IMG/VR virus record: IMGVR_UViG_3300023096_000002
Location: 1 to 64,000 of that record
Strand: one strand, 5' to 3'
Source: a virus
DNA length: 64,000 nt
Shown: positions 17,209 through 25,775 of the stretch, one piece after another
How the letters are laid out: each line of letters starts with the position of its first letter
Position numbering within the stretch: the first letter of the stretch is position 1
Made by a program: the position numbers and the translations under genes
The notes under the pieces: model-generated
Database searches by the model: none
Seen by the model: the letters and a program-made list of their open reading frames with translations, nothing else
What the model was told of the DNA's origin: nothing

Positions 17209-18702
17209 GTTATCCAGGACCTTCGGTTGCATGTTGACACGGATGCGACCGATCCGCAGTGGCGGCTGGTAGCGGAAATCGACCCAGAGGAGGTTCGGAT
17301 CGCCTTGGCAGGCGGGAGCCACCTCAAAGTCAGTGCGGACCTTGATGTCCTGATCGATGTCATCGAACTCGCTGAAGATGACGCCGATGTTGTCCTTCGC
17401 CCATGCGCGGAGGTCGGCCAAAATCATGCGCGGGTTGGTCCCCTTGACACCTTGGCGGACGTCGGTGTTCTTGGTGAACAACGCCAGACCATTGTAGGTT
17501 TCCAACTGCTCAGCGATGGAGAGCGCAGTCGCGGCAGCAAGGCGGCGGCTGTTCGCATCACGGAACGTGGTATTGGCACGGCCGAGTTCATCGTAGAGGT
17601 AGTTCGTGACGTCGTTGTAAATCTGCGGATTTGTCAACGCGCCCGTACCACTTCCGGACGGACCGTAGGTGGCGAAGCCAGCAGCCTGGAGCTGGAGCCG
17701 CTCATCGTAAGTCCATGGCGAGGTGCAGGACTGCGGAATGAGGATGCAGCTCAGCACGCCGTTGTCAGAACCCTGCACGGAGGTTTCCGGATTGGTGCAG
17801 GCGATGCAGCCAGAACGGGCGGCATAGTCTGCAATGGTCAGGAACGGGAGGTCATAGCTGTCAACAGCATAGGCCAGCCGCACTAACTCCGGAGAATTGT
17901 CACCGGTAGCAAGGACCTGTCCGAGCGTCCCCGCGTCAAACACGTAGCCCTGTCCAAAGCACTGAGGCTTTTCGCAGCTCCATGCGTCACGGAAGTAATC
18001 CCGCAGGCCGTCCTGACCGGTGTCGTCATCACCGAGATAGACGCCGACATTGTAGCAGCATTCGCCGGCGAGCGGGATCAAGTCCAGAGCAGGCGGTGCA
18101 AGCGTTCCGGCCGTCGTGCGGACCGTGCTGACAGTGACGCCAGCCGGAGCATAGTTCTGACGACCAGCCCAGTTGTAGAGCGGGTTCAGATAGTTGCCGA
18201 TGGTGCCTTTCTGCTTCGCCGTGAACGTGACGCCGGTAGCGATAGCGGCGGCAGTGTACGGGAAGTCAGGCGAGACGTCAGCAACGATCTTGGCGGCGAT
18301 GTCAGCGACCGTGTCACCGGCATTGACTTCAACGTCTACGTTGTACTTGGCATTTCCAAGGAACAGCGTGAAGCGACCATCGCTGGTAGCAGGTCCGGTG
18401 ATCGTTGTCGTGTAGACGGCGATGACGCCAGCGGCGGGGTCGGCACGCGGGAGGGCGAACAGTGCGATGTTCTGACCGCATTCGCAGAACATGACGCGGA
18501 GCGCTTCTGTCAGAATGGAACCCTGACCAAAAAGCGTATTCAGGTCGCGCTCATTGGTCACGGCAATGATGACATCCTCGTCGGCAGTGCCCGCAGTAAG
18601 CATCTGACCTTCGACGAGAACGCGGCATTTGCCGTCGTAGAAATTGAGCGAAGTGTCAATGCAGAGCTGCACGAAACCGTTCGCAAGGATATCCTGAGCC
18701 AT
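17197..18702 (-). CDS. Contractile tail sheath protein
   Basis: 501 residues. The N-terminal insert contains beta domains (FTLFLGNAKYNVDVEVNAG). The C-terminal part has the sheath signature region: LYDELGRANTTFRDANSRRLAAATALSIAEQL, a GTNPRMI loop and a final strand set VDFRYQPPLRIGRIRVNMQP. This resembles Mu gpL-type sheaths. It defines the phage as a myovirus. It has 14 cysteines, with CEC, ECC and CIAC clusters. Confidence 0.88.
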   Translation of the reverse strand: MAQDILANGFVQLCIDTSLNFYDGKCRVLVEGQMLTAGTADEDVIIAVTNERDLNTLFGQGSILTEALRVMFCECGQNIALFALPRADPAAGVIAVYTTTITGPATSDGRFTLFLGNAKYNVDVEVNAGDTVADIAAKIVADVSPDFPYTAAAIATGVTFTAKQKGTIGNYLNPLYNWAGRQNYAPAGVTVSTVRTTAGTLAPPALDLIPLAGECCYNVGVYLGDDDTGQDGLRDYFRDAWSCEKPQCFGQGYVFDAGTLGQVLATGDNSPELVRLAYAVDSYDLPFLTIADYAARSGCIACTNPETSVQGSDNGVLSCILIPQSCTSPWTYDERLQLQAAGFATYGPSGSGTGALTNPQIYNDVTNYLYDELGRANTTFRDANSRRLAAATALSIAEQLETYNGLALFTKNTDVRQGVKGTNPRMILADLRAWAKDNIGVIFSEFDDIDQDIKVRTDFEVAPACQGDPNLLWVDFRYQPPLRIGRIRVNMQPKVLDNCDR

Positions 18703-18732
18703 AAAAGGGGCTTCCTTCGAGTTGGTGTGGAA

Positions 18733-18927
18733 TTATTCAGTCAGGGACTTGGCGGCAGGTTTCTTCGCCGCAGGTTCCTGCTCAATATCCTGATGGAAGT
18801 TGAGCAGACGTTCGATGTAAGCAGTGTGCTCGACATCAACATAGCGGTCCGTCGGGATCGGTTTGCCGCCGCGCGGAGCGGTAAAAGCAAGCCGACCGGG
18901 AACGGTCTTAACACGGATCATGGGCAT
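18733..18927 (-). CDS. Small protein, DUF2635-like
   Basis: 64 residues. RVKTVPGRLAFTAPRGGKPIPTD followed by YVDVEHTAYIERLL fits the pattern of DUF2635, which lies just upstream of the sheath gene in Mu-like tail clusters. It overlaps the upstream gene by 10 nt. Ends in a Lys/Ala tail. Confidence 0.65.
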   Translation of the reverse strand: MPMIRVKTVPGRLAFTAPRGGKPIPTDRYVDVEHTAYIERLLNFHQDIEQEPAAKKPAAKSLTE

Positions 18928-19514
18928 TTTGGAGGTTCCTCGCAGGTTGGCTCACAGCACACCGGAATTTTGATTTCGATCTTTTTCCGGAACTTTACGT
19001 CTTCGCTACCGATGAGATAGCCGTCAGCTGGCTCTCCGGTATATTGCTCAGTCAAGGCGGGGATTTCACACCAGCATACTTCATGCGTGATGCGGAATAC
19101 GACCATAACAGCAAGCTCGCTGCTATCGATCTCCATGCTCTTAATTGCGCATTTGAACCCGCTAGGACTTTTCCAATACTTGATCAACGTGATCATCTTA
19201 TCGCGTAGTGGATTGAAATCATAGTAGGCCCAAAAAGGTGATTGGGTATTATCAGCCCGATTGTATTTCCGCGTCTTGAACCAGAACTCAACGACAAAGT
19301 CTTCGGTGAAGTCAATGTCTTTGTTCGAGTTTGCGGACATGTTGAACGGGTTAACGTTCAAAGCCAGCATGCAGAGCGGCATTGTCGGGATGTTTTCTTT
19401 GGTGACTTCTGCCTCGCTCACTGGGAATACGCGACCCTCAATCTCCGGGAAGAACCTTGCGATTTCCTTAGCGAGAGCTGGCAGCGTAGCCAGAGGGGAG
19501 ATTTCAGTTTCCAA
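18918..19514 (-). CDS. Tail completion protein, Mu gp37-like (DUF1834)
   Basis: 198 residues. Gene order (neck protein, this, DUF2635, sheath) and the mixed alpha/beta N-terminus match Mu gp37-type proteins that cap the tail. The C-terminus is a cysteine cluster (VCCEPTCEEPPKCP) that could bind metal or form disulphides. Confidence 0.65.
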   Translation of the reverse strand: METEISPLATLPALAKEIARFFPEIEGRVFPVSEAEVTKENIPTMPLCMLALNVNPFNMSANSNKDIDFTEDFVVEFWFKTRKYNRADNTQSPFWAYYDFNPLRDKMITLIKYWKSPSGFKCAIKSMEIDSSELAVMVVFRITHEVCWCEIPALTEQYTGEPADGYLIGSEDVKFRKKIEIKIPVCCEPTCEEPPKCP

Positions 19515-19923
19515 GTTTCCACACCACCCAATGTTTCATCATCCGCCTGGACTGATCGATGCCTTGGCGCATGGCGGTATCACTCATTTTGCGACGGCGC
19601 ATTTTCTTTGTGCCTTCACGCAGGAACTTTGAGTAGAACATGTTTGTTCCAATCTCGGCTCTTGCGGCAGATGAAGTCTTACCAGCGCTCCGGTAGAGTG
19701 CTCCGGTATCCATTGCGGGATACTCAGCGGCGTTACGATTGACGGAAGCGCGAACTCTACGACCGCTTTTGCCGTGATAATACTCGCCAGTCTTTGGCGG
19801 GTTTTTCAGGCCTTCCCGGAGGATACGGTAGGAGTTGTTGGCGACGTCACGCATGAAGCTAGTTGTGGCGGACTTCACGCGAAAGGCTTTGAATGGACCC
19901 CAAGGCGTGAAGACCCAGCTCAT
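19504..19923 (-). CDS. Neck/tail terminator protein, HK97 gp10-like
   Basis: 139 residues. The segment MDTGALYRSAGKTSSAARAEIGTNMFYSKFLREGTKKM (about 70-108) shows the DTG.L..S and Y....EyGT features of the HK97-gp10/virion-morphogenesis family, which sits at the head-tail neck. ATG 19923 overlaps the upstream stop (ATGA). Confidence 0.75.
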   Translation of the reverse strand: MSWVFTPWGPFKAFRVKSATTSFMRDVANNSYRILREGLKNPPKTGEYYHGKSGRRVRASVNRNAAEYPAMDTGALYRSAGKTSSAARAEIGTNMFYSKFLREGTKKMRRRKMSDTAMRQGIDQSRRMMKHWVVWKLGN

Positions 19924-20366
19924 AACGTAACTCCATGAGGCAGCGGTGCAGAGATATCCATCTTGCGACCCTCCGGAGTGATGATGTTATCACCCTTTTC
20001 CAGCAGATGGCATTCGAACTTGAAGTACTCGCTGTTTTCATTTTCGTCAACAGCGGTAAGGATTTTGAACCAGCGCGGCGGGGACTTGAGCTGTTTTTCA
20101 TAAAGCCAAGCAAAGCTAGTTATGTCCATGTCCGCACGGTAGCGCATCACGATGATATGACTGCGCAAATTGGCGGGGTCCATGACCGCGTTACCCTCCG
20201 AGCTCCAGGTACTGGAACGCCGAGGTGTGATCATGGCCCATCCCTCATAAACGCCAGTCCGACTGAGGCTCATCTCGCCAGCGTTTACGATTACGTCATC
20301 CTGTGAACACACAACCAAACGGTGTTTAAATTTCTTCAGGACGCGGGTGTCAAGTGTCAGTCCCAT
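19920..20366 (-). CDS. Head-tail joining (head closure) protein
   Basis: 148 residues. The N-terminal half carries GVYEGWAMITPRRSS and a region around MRYRADMDITSFAWLYEKQ..SPPRWFKI that matches the phage head-tail joining family (SPP1 gp16-like, PF05521). GGAGG lies 6 bases before the ATG. It is the first gene after the only sizeable gap inside the head-tail block. Confidence 0.75.
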   Translation of the reverse strand: MGLTLDTRVLKKFKHRLVVCSQDDVIVNAGEMSLSRTGVYEGWAMITPRRSSTWSSEGNAVMDPANLRSHIIVMRYRADMDITSFAWLYEKQLKSPPRWFKILTAVDENENSEYFKFECHLLEKGDNIITPEGRKMDISAPLPHGVTL

Positions 20367-20536
20367 AGTGCCTCCGGAACTTCAAGAAAGTTCATAATTC
20401 AGTTTTGCGGCTAAATCCCAACTCTTTGGCAAATTCTATGACCATACCCTATCAAATCTTACAGCAATATAGATTAGGGTTTGTTTTTGAATTTGGACGC
20501 CGGAAACATTAGACAATCTGGCAAATGAACTGTTAT
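20367..20536. other. 170-bp gap inside the head-tail block
   Basis: AT-rich gap with no open frame worth calling. On the minus strand there are loose promoter-like words but none with good spacing. The strong GGAGG of the joining-protein gene is at its left end. It may hold a weak internal promoter. Confidence 0.4.
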
Positions 20537-21193
20537 TTATGCCGCCGGACGGTAGCGACGCCAGCTCTCAATTGCTCCGGAAGCCCATGCTCCATCGTTA
20601 GTACCGATGAGGCCAGTTTCCGTGGTGCCAAGTCTGTTGCGTACCGTGAGCAGCTCATCGCCGGGGTTGGAGACCGACCATGCAATGAACTTCAGCACGC
20701 CAGTGATGACGCCAGCGGGAATGTCCTTAACGTCCGCAATGCCGGTCCGGTAGAGCAGCTTCATGCCGAAGTTGACAGCGCCGCGCCCGCTCCCGCAGCA
20801 AGGGCTGATGTCCAACGCTTCGTGCATGGTGGGCATGGAGATGCGTCGCGTACCCGGAGGGATAGTGATCGTGGTATTGGCGGAAAGTTTGCCGGTGCCA
20901 TAAAGGCTGACAACTCCGTCGATACTCGGATAGGCCAAAACAGTGCGAGAGCGCTGGCGGAAATTGTTTGGATGAGCCTGACTTTCCGCATACTCCTGTA
21001 CGGTCGCTAATCCGAAGAAGAAGCGACCGCAGTAGAGTTCAGCAGTTTCAAATCCGGCCAGCCGATAAAGGCTGAGTTGCTCATCCGTGACATGCGGAGT
21101 GTCATCCGTTTTGGTATGTTGACGGATCAATTGAAGCGGAAGAACTTCTTCCAGATCAAGGTCCTTATACTGGACGATGGAAACCGAAGTCAT
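20537..21193 (-). CDS. Head-tail connector protein, gp6-like
   Basis: 218 residues. The N-terminal helix region LQLIRQHTKTDDTPHVTDEQLSLYRLAGFETAELYCGR fits the gp6/adaptor pattern (I..HLr.d...dd..l....aA...e.ytgr). The beta-rich C-terminal extension (VNFGMKLLYRTGIADVKDIPAGVITG) is also typical. It forms the adaptor ring below the portal. Confidence 0.7.
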   Translation of the reverse strand: MTSVSIVQYKDLDLEEVLPLQLIRQHTKTDDTPHVTDEQLSLYRLAGFETAELYCGRFFFGLATVQEYAESQAHPNNFRQRSRTVLAYPSIDGVVSLYGTGKLSANTTITIPPGTRRISMPTMHEALDISPCCGSGRGAVNFGMKLLYRTGIADVKDIPAGVITGVLKFIAWSVSNPGDELLTVRNRLGTTETGLIGTNDGAWASGAIESWRRYRPAA

Positions 21194-21207
21194 GGATGAG
21201 CCTCACT

Positions 21208-21930
21208 TTAGCACTTGCCGACGATGAAATCGTAGCAGGACTGATGGAAGTATTCATTGCAGTCGCAGTCCAATGTGGGCTGGCGCAACGTTAGGCGGTA
21301 GATGTCACCGACGCGCAAGGCCGGGGAGGCTTCGATCATCAGGCTGAGCTGATAATTGTGAGCATCGATCCGATTTTTGTTACGGTCGATTTTGATCGGT
21401 GGCGTGTACGCCTGCGCAGGGAAGTCAGGGCTGGAGCCGCCAAGATTGACCTGCAGGATGACTTCGCGGATGATCTGATTGGTTCCGTCGGATGTGACGA
21501 AGAAGAAGTTGTCATATCCGGTGAAGCCATTTTGCGGAATGTATGTGAACAATCCGGTTGGACCAAAAGTGATGTCGCCGTGGTCAGGACCGCTCAGCGG
21601 GAGCAGCGAATAAGTGAGCGGAACGCTGTCTGGCTGACTGGCATTCGCTGCGACATTCGCGGCCGAGATGGTCGTGTTGATATCAGTGGGGAAGCTGTAG
21701 TTCGTGTTCACCGGACCTTCCGGCGGCTCGCTACCAGTCTTCTTGTCAATTGACCACTGAGTAGTATTGGTCAGACCGCGACCGCCAATCGGAGCAGCCC
21801 AAGCCGCATAATTGACGACCATTTTATTGGTCTCATTTGGAGTGACTGTGGCTTCCGCGCAGCAGCAAATCCCGCAGGAGCCTCCGGCGCGATAAGTGTC
21901 ACGAGGGTCGGCAGTGAAATATAACATCAT
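21208..21930 (-). CDS. Ig/cadherin-like head or decoration protein
   Basis: 240 residues from the ATGATG at 21930, with AGG(T) upstream; the longer frame overlaps a stem-loop. Residues about 95-165 form a cadherin-like repeat of the Big_9/VCBS kind (PLTYSLLPLSGPDHG ... GLFTYIPQNGFTGYDNFFF). The N-terminus has CGICCC and the C-terminus four cysteines in CDC...C...C. Between capsid and connector genes, it is probably a surface decoration protein. Confidence 0.65.
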   Translation of the reverse strand: MMLYFTADPRDTYRAGGSCGICCCAEATVTPNETNKMVVNYAAWAAPIGGRGLTNTTQWSIDKKTGSEPPEGPVNTNYSFPTDINTTISAANVAANASQPDSVPLTYSLLPLSGPDHGDITFGPTGLFTYIPQNGFTGYDNFFFVTSDGTNQIIREVILQVNLGGSSPDFPAQAYTPPIKIDRNKNRIDAHNYQLSLMIEASPALRVGDIYRLTLRQPTLDCDCNEYFHQSCYDFIVGKC

Positions 21931-21958
21931 GACACCTATCAGGTCGGGAGGGGATTTA

Positions 21959-21989
21959 CTGGCGGATGGTAACGAGTCATCCGCCAGTA
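21959..21989. repeat. Perfect 11-bp inverted repeat
   Basis: ACTGGCGGATG pairs with CATCCGCCAGT around a 9-nt loop. It lies between the 32-residue Cys peptide gene and the decoration gene. It is followed by a T-run only on the plus strand, so for the leftward mRNA it is a stem-loop rather than a standard terminator. Confidence 0.6.
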
Positions 21990-22003
21990 ATGTTTTTAAA
22001 GCC

Positions 22004-22102
22004 TTATTCGGCGGGAGCTGGAGCCGGGCAAACAAAGCACGGCATGGAAACCAGCGCCTTTGCGGCATTCGGACCGCAAGCTGGTCGGCAAGTCATAGCC
22101 AT
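22004..22102 (-). CDS. Tiny cysteine-rich peptide (32 aa)
   Basis: The ATG at 22102 overlaps the upstream stop (TAATG). The peptide carries CRPAC and CFVC pairs and ends in a Pro/Ala tail. The paired cysteines suggest a zinc-binding or disulphide knuckle. The overlap, the codons and the stem-loop directly after it support a real gene, though at this size it stays tentative. Confidence 0.5.
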   Translation of the reverse strand: MAMTCRPACGPNAAKALVSMPCFVCPAPAPAE

Positions 22103-22752
22103 TACGACAATGTCCTCTTCGTGGGTTTCTGCTTCCCTTTGGGCTCATCGCCCGCATCGGTCTGGTTTTCCGGGGAAGTTTCGGAGGGAACCAGTGAGGC
22201 GTCAGCAGCTTGAACAGCCGCTGGCGTTTCCGTGCCGATTTCGCTTTCAGTCTTGACAGGCTCCGCGCCAAGGCTATGGAGAACAGTTTCAGGCTGTTGC
22301 TGAGCTGCCTTAGCCGCCGCCTCTGCAATTTCTTCTGGCGTAGGCTCTAGCAATAGGCTCTGGGGATCGATTGCAGCCCCGCCAGCGGCATCCTCGGGCG
22401 TGGGCGGGGTAAGGCTAGCCGCGCCCCCTTGCGCCTGCCCTGCGGGGTCCAGCGCCGGTGCATCTGCGGTTGCCTCCAGGAAGTCGATGCGCTCATTCCA
22501 TTCGTCAGCATGTTCCTGCCGGATCGTGGTGCCGTAGCCGAGATTGAACATGAGCACCGCATGTGGCTGATCGATCACTGCGATTGTGTCGCGCGTAGGC
22601 CAGCGGATGCGGATCGCTTCGCCCCATGAGGTTGGGCGGAAGTCGAACCATTTGAATTCACCGTCGGTGCCAGAAGAGCGCTTCGGCAAGACGGCGAATA
22701 ATCCCGAACTTGTCTCGAAAATTCCGTCCGACCGTTTGTTCAATTTTTCCAT
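22102..22752 (-). CDS. Hypothetical head-region protein with Ala/Pro/Glu-rich tail
   Basis: 216 residues. The first 110 look globular (GEFKWFDFRPTSWGEAIRIRWP). The rest is low-complexity and acidic, ending KGKQKPTKRTLS. It lies among head genes and may be a head-tail or capsid accessory. It overlaps the upstream frame by 95 nt, an unusually long overlap. Confidence 0.65.
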   Translation of the reverse strand: MEKLNKRSDGIFETSSGLFAVLPKRSSGTDGEFKWFDFRPTSWGEAIRIRWPTRDTIAVIDQPHAVLMFNLGYGTTIRQEHADEWNERIDFLEATADAPALDPAGQAQGGAASLTPPTPEDAAGGAAIDPQSLLLEPTPEEIAEAAAKAAQQQPETVLHSLGAEPVKTESEIGTETPAAVQAADASLVPSETSPENQTDAGDEPKGKQKPTKRTLS

Positions 22753-23083
22753 AACGTCTGATCCTTGCCTTTGCGAGCCGATCTTTGGCGGTATCAGTCT
22801 CTTGGATAACGCGAAAGTCTTGCGACCTATCGGCCAAAATGTTGAATTGATAATGAGTGCGGGTCTCGTGAAGCCTGATAGACATCGGCGTCAGGAATAA
22901 CGGTTTACCCTCATTCAAAACGGAGATCAGTTCAGTGGGGACAAACGGTGAAAAGTCGTCTTCTCCAGAGCGCTCCCAAATGCTGATCCGTGCGTCTTCC
23001 GTATTGCCGCTGGGAAGACGAACAGAAATGCGGACCTTATCACCAGCCCGCACTCCAGTTTTTTCAGCGATTACCCGCCTCAT
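22658..23083 (-). CDS. Hypothetical head-region protein
   Basis: 141 residues from ATG 23083. It has a beta-rich centre (GDKVRISVRLPSGNTEDARISIWERSGEDDFSPFVP) and a basic C-terminus. The last 95 nt overlap the next gene in another frame, so its end or the next gene's start may be misjudged. Function unknown. Confidence 0.6.
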   Translation of the reverse strand: MRRVIAEKTGVRAGDKVRISVRLPSGNTEDARISIWERSGEDDFSPFVPTELISVLNEGKPLFLTPMSIRLHETRTHYQFNILADRSQDFRVIQETDTAKDRLAKARIRRYGKIEQTVGRNFRDKFGIIRRLAEALFWHRR

Positions 23084-23087
23084 GGAC

Positions 23088-23489
23088 TTAGTGGGCGTGA
23101 GGCCCGTTAAGCACCATGACTGCACGAACGTTCGCGCCGCCCGAGATATGGCTCAGGCTGACGAACTCGTCCGGCACGCACGGGATGGTTCCGCTGCAGA
23201 CCGTGCCCGCCGGAGTGCCATTCGGGATGATGAACTGGAAGTCCGCACCGGGAGTGATGGGAGCTTGGCAGATCAGGATTTCATCCACGATGACGCCAGT
23301 GCCAGGAACGCAAGGATCGCCGGAAGAAGGCGGATGGCCCAAAACCTTGAAGATCGCGTCTGCAGTGAGGGTCGTGATAACTTCGAAAACGAAACCGAAG
23401 TTGTTGTGGTCCGTGACCTTACGCGTGAACGACGTGGTGCCGTTCCATGCGATCAGGGCAGTATTCTGAATTCCGGGATTGTTGTTCAT
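23088..23489 (-). CDS. Probable capsid decoration/stabilisation protein
   Basis: 133 residues, the first gene after the major capsid protein. Beta-rich, Gly/Thr/Pro-rich, with FQFIIPNGTPAGTVCSGTIPCVPDEFVSL. Position and size suit a capsid cement or head fibre-type protein; no family is certain. Confidence 0.6.
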   Translation of the reverse strand: MNNNPGIQNTALIAWNGTTSFTRKVTDHNNFGFVFEVITTLTADAIFKVLGHPPSSGDPCVPGTGVIVDEILICQAPITPGADFQFIIPNGTPAGTVCSGTIPCVPDEFVSLSHISGGANVRAVMVLNGPHAH

Positions 23490-23522
23490 TGAACAATGTC
23501 CTTGTGAGAATGATGACGGCTA

Positions 23523-23542
23523 ATGGGGCATTCGCGCCCCAT
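23523..23542 (-). repeat. Stem-loop after the capsid gene
   Basis: ATGGGGC (23523-23529) pairs with GCCCCAT (23536-23542) around 6 nt, 16 bases past the capsid stop. No U-run follows on the minus strand. It is likely an mRNA-end protector or weak terminator. Confidence 0.5.
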
Positions 23543-23557
23543 CAATTCAACCGGAGA

Positions 23558-24931
23558 TTAACCGGCCTGGAGGATACGTGCCGCTTCGCAGCAAGCGACG
23601 AACCCGCCATCTTCAGCGCCGAACTGGTACTTGACGCACCATGCGGAGCTGCCGCCAATGTACTGTTCCATGAACATCGGCTTCTTGTTGACAGTCATGT
23701 AGGCCATCGGCCAATTGCCAGCGGCGGCGATGAAGCTGCCGGCGACGAATGGGTCTTCCACGGAGCCGAGCGTATTGTCTTCCGTCGGATCTGGAAGGCA
23801 ATTGGAAATGCGCAGGCGGTTCGCGGCCGAAGTCGGGCTGAACGTGAGGTCGCCATCACCAAAGATGAAGCGGCCGTTCGCGTCGACGGCGGAGGCCAGA
23901 TAACCGAACGTGTTCTGGTGCATGATCGGAACCACATCACCATATTCGATCGGGGCAGTGGAGAGGAAGCGACGGAAGTCAACGTGGTTGAAAGAACCGC
24001 CAGCTGTCTTCAGCTTGGGGAAGCAATCCGACTTCAGCCAGCCCTTCGGCTCTTCGATACCGTTGCCGGTGATGTTGACACGGTTGCGGTTGATCCGGTG
24101 GGACCGCGCAGCCGCACGCATCATGAAGCCCAAAAGGTCGTAGTTGGCTTCATCGAGAACCTTCCGCTGGAAGCAGAAGACGCCGCGGAAGTCGAAGGTC
24201 TTTCCGTTGTTGTAAACGATGTTCCCTTCCGGACCGAGTTCAGCATCGCACTTGGCGTCGCAATCATAGCTGCCGATGGCGCCATAATCCTTGACCTGCG
24301 GATACATGAACTTGCTCTTCGATACGGTGACCTGACCGTAGAGGTCGAGCAGGCTGGCGCATTCGATCGTGCAGTCCACTTCGATGCCGAGCATTTCCGG
24401 GCTGAAGAAAGCAACGTCCAGGCTGGCAGCGTCGAAGGCCTTCTTCTCGCCGTCCGTGAAGGACTTGACGATACGAGCGCGGGTTTCCTTGCCGCCTTCA
24501 GCGACGAGCTTCCGGCAAGCCGAACGGTAATCGTCCATCTTGACCAGATTGTCGTTGTCGACGCGGAAGTCCGTTTCTTCGCCGCCCTTGAAGACGTGAA
24601 TGCGCTTCTGGAGTTCGATGGCCGCTTTACGGTCATGTTCCTTCAGGGAGGCTTCGTTCTGGAATGCCGGAGCGTCCAGTTCCTTCTTCAGCATTTCCAT
24701 CGAAGCAGTCAGTTCCTGGACAGCCGCAACAGTTTCGGCATATTCAGCAGCGTGCTTCTTGACAGCTTCGGAAAGTTCCTTGCTGGTGTTTTCAACGCCG
24801 TTGAACTGATTGGTCAGTGTCTTGTACTGATCATCAGCAGCGTCGCGAGCCTTCTTGGCGGCGGCAGCGATGTCATTCATTTCGCCGAGCATCTTTTCGA
24901 TGCCAAGCTCTTCTGCGGTTTTCGTGTTCAT
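23558..24931 (-). CDS. Major capsid protein, HK97 fold
   Basis: 457 residues. Residues about 1-110 are a coiled coil that fits the delta (scaffolding) domain removed by the prohead protease. The core contains SKSKFMYPQVKDYGAIGSYDCDAKC, the long-helix region LDEANYDLLGFMMRAAARSHRINRNRV, and the GNGIEEPKGWL motif seen just before the axial domain in HK97-type capsids. The order portal, protease, capsid confirms it. It has 11 cysteines. Confidence 0.9.
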   Translation of the reverse strand: MNTKTAEELGIEKMLGEMNDIAAAAKKARDAADDQYKTLTNQFNGVENTSKELSEAVKKHAAEYAETVAAVQELTASMEMLKKELDAPAFQNEASLKEHDRKAAIELQKRIHVFKGGEETDFRVDNDNLVKMDDYRSACRKLVAEGGKETRARIVKSFTDGEKKAFDAASLDVAFFSPEMLGIEVDCTIECASLLDLYGQVTVSKSKFMYPQVKDYGAIGSYDCDAKCDAELGPEGNIVYNNGKTFDFRGVFCFQRKVLDEANYDLLGFMMRAAARSHRINRNRVNITGNGIEEPKGWLKSDCFPKLKTAGGSFNHVDFRRFLSTAPIEYGDVVPIMHQNTFGYLASAVDANGRFIFGDGDLTFSPTSAANRLRISNCLPDPTEDNTLGSVEDPFVAGSFIAAAGNWPMAYMTVNKKPMFMEQYIGGSSAWCVKYQFGAEDGGFVACCEAARILQAG

Positions 24932-24956
24932 GTCAAAACCCTTGGTTGACGAATTA

Positions 24957-25775
24957 TCAGGTGAAGGCTTTTTTCAAAGCCTCGATGTGGGACTGCATTG
25001 CAGACATACTCTCCTTTGCCACCAAGGGCGTGGGCGTCGTCTTCTCCTCAACTTCCGGAGTTAAAGGAGACTTGCCGAACAGGTGAACGGCTGATTTGAC
25101 CTCCAGGGTGATCAGCCGTGCAGCGTTTCGGTTTTCAACCAGACCAGTAGCGATCAGGCGCTTTTCAAATTCAGCCAACGTAGCTGGCGGAACTTCGAGA
25201 TTGATATCGTCAATGGTCTCAGCATCCTTGCGGTTGAGCTCATTGACGGCGGACTTGACGAACTCCATGGTGCATTCCGTGTTCCCAGGGAACGGCACGA
25301 TGGAGACTTCAAATAGATCGCCACGCTGGATTTCAAGGTAAGTAAGATCCTTGTCATCCTTCTTGTAGCTGTAATCCTGGATCATGAACCCAACAGAGAA
25401 GTTCATGCCGCCGCTGGACTTCGTCGCCTCGTAGCAATCCTTTGCATACGTGATGTTGAGGTTCAGCTGAGCTTCAATCCAAAGCCCGCCTTTGCGGTAT
25501 TCCAGCTTCTCGATCGCGCCGCCAACCTTGTTCCAGTTGTGACCGATGAGCAGCTTGATACCCTTTGGACCTTGCAGACCGCGATCCTTGATAGCATCTG
25601 CGAATGCGCCGTTGAGGACGATATCGCGATATGTGTCAAGACCGGGAGTGCTGGCCCATCCGGCAACGAAGCCTTCCGGTTTGCCGTCGCCGATAGCCTT
25701 CAACTCGAGCTCAGTAGCAGGAGTGAAGAACATATCCAGCGTGAACTTCTTAGCCTTTAGCTGGCTGACCGTCAT
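24957..25775 (-). CDS. Prohead protease, HK97 family
   Basis: 272 residues. The active-site region shows GHNW with His79 and MNFSVGF with Ser127. A conserved EVSIVPFPGN strand follows (about 156-165), as in U35 serine proteases. The C-terminal 100 residues are charged and may be a self-cleaved scaffold-like tail. The start overlaps the portal stop by 4 nt. It trims the capsid N-terminal domain during maturation. Confidence 0.88.
   Translation of the reverse strand: MTVSQLKAKKFTLDMFFTPATELELKAIGDGKPEGFVAGWASTPGLDTYRDIVLNGAFADAIKDRGLQGPKGIKLLIGHNWNKVGGAIEKLEYRKGGLWIEAQLNLNITYAKDCYEATKSSGGMNFSVGFMIQDYSYKKDDKDLTYLEIQRGDLFEVSIVPFPGNTECTMEFVKSAVNELNRKDAETIDDINLEVPPATLAEFEKRLIATGLVENRNAARLITLEVKSAVHLFGKSPLTPEVEEKTTPTPLVAKESMSAMQSHIEALKKAFT

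Noticed and set aside
23447-24949. A 500-codon open frame on the plus strand opposite the capsid gene
   Set aside because: It is the antisense mirror of the HK97-type capsid gene; codon bias of the real gene keeps it open. No ribosome site and no protein-like domains.
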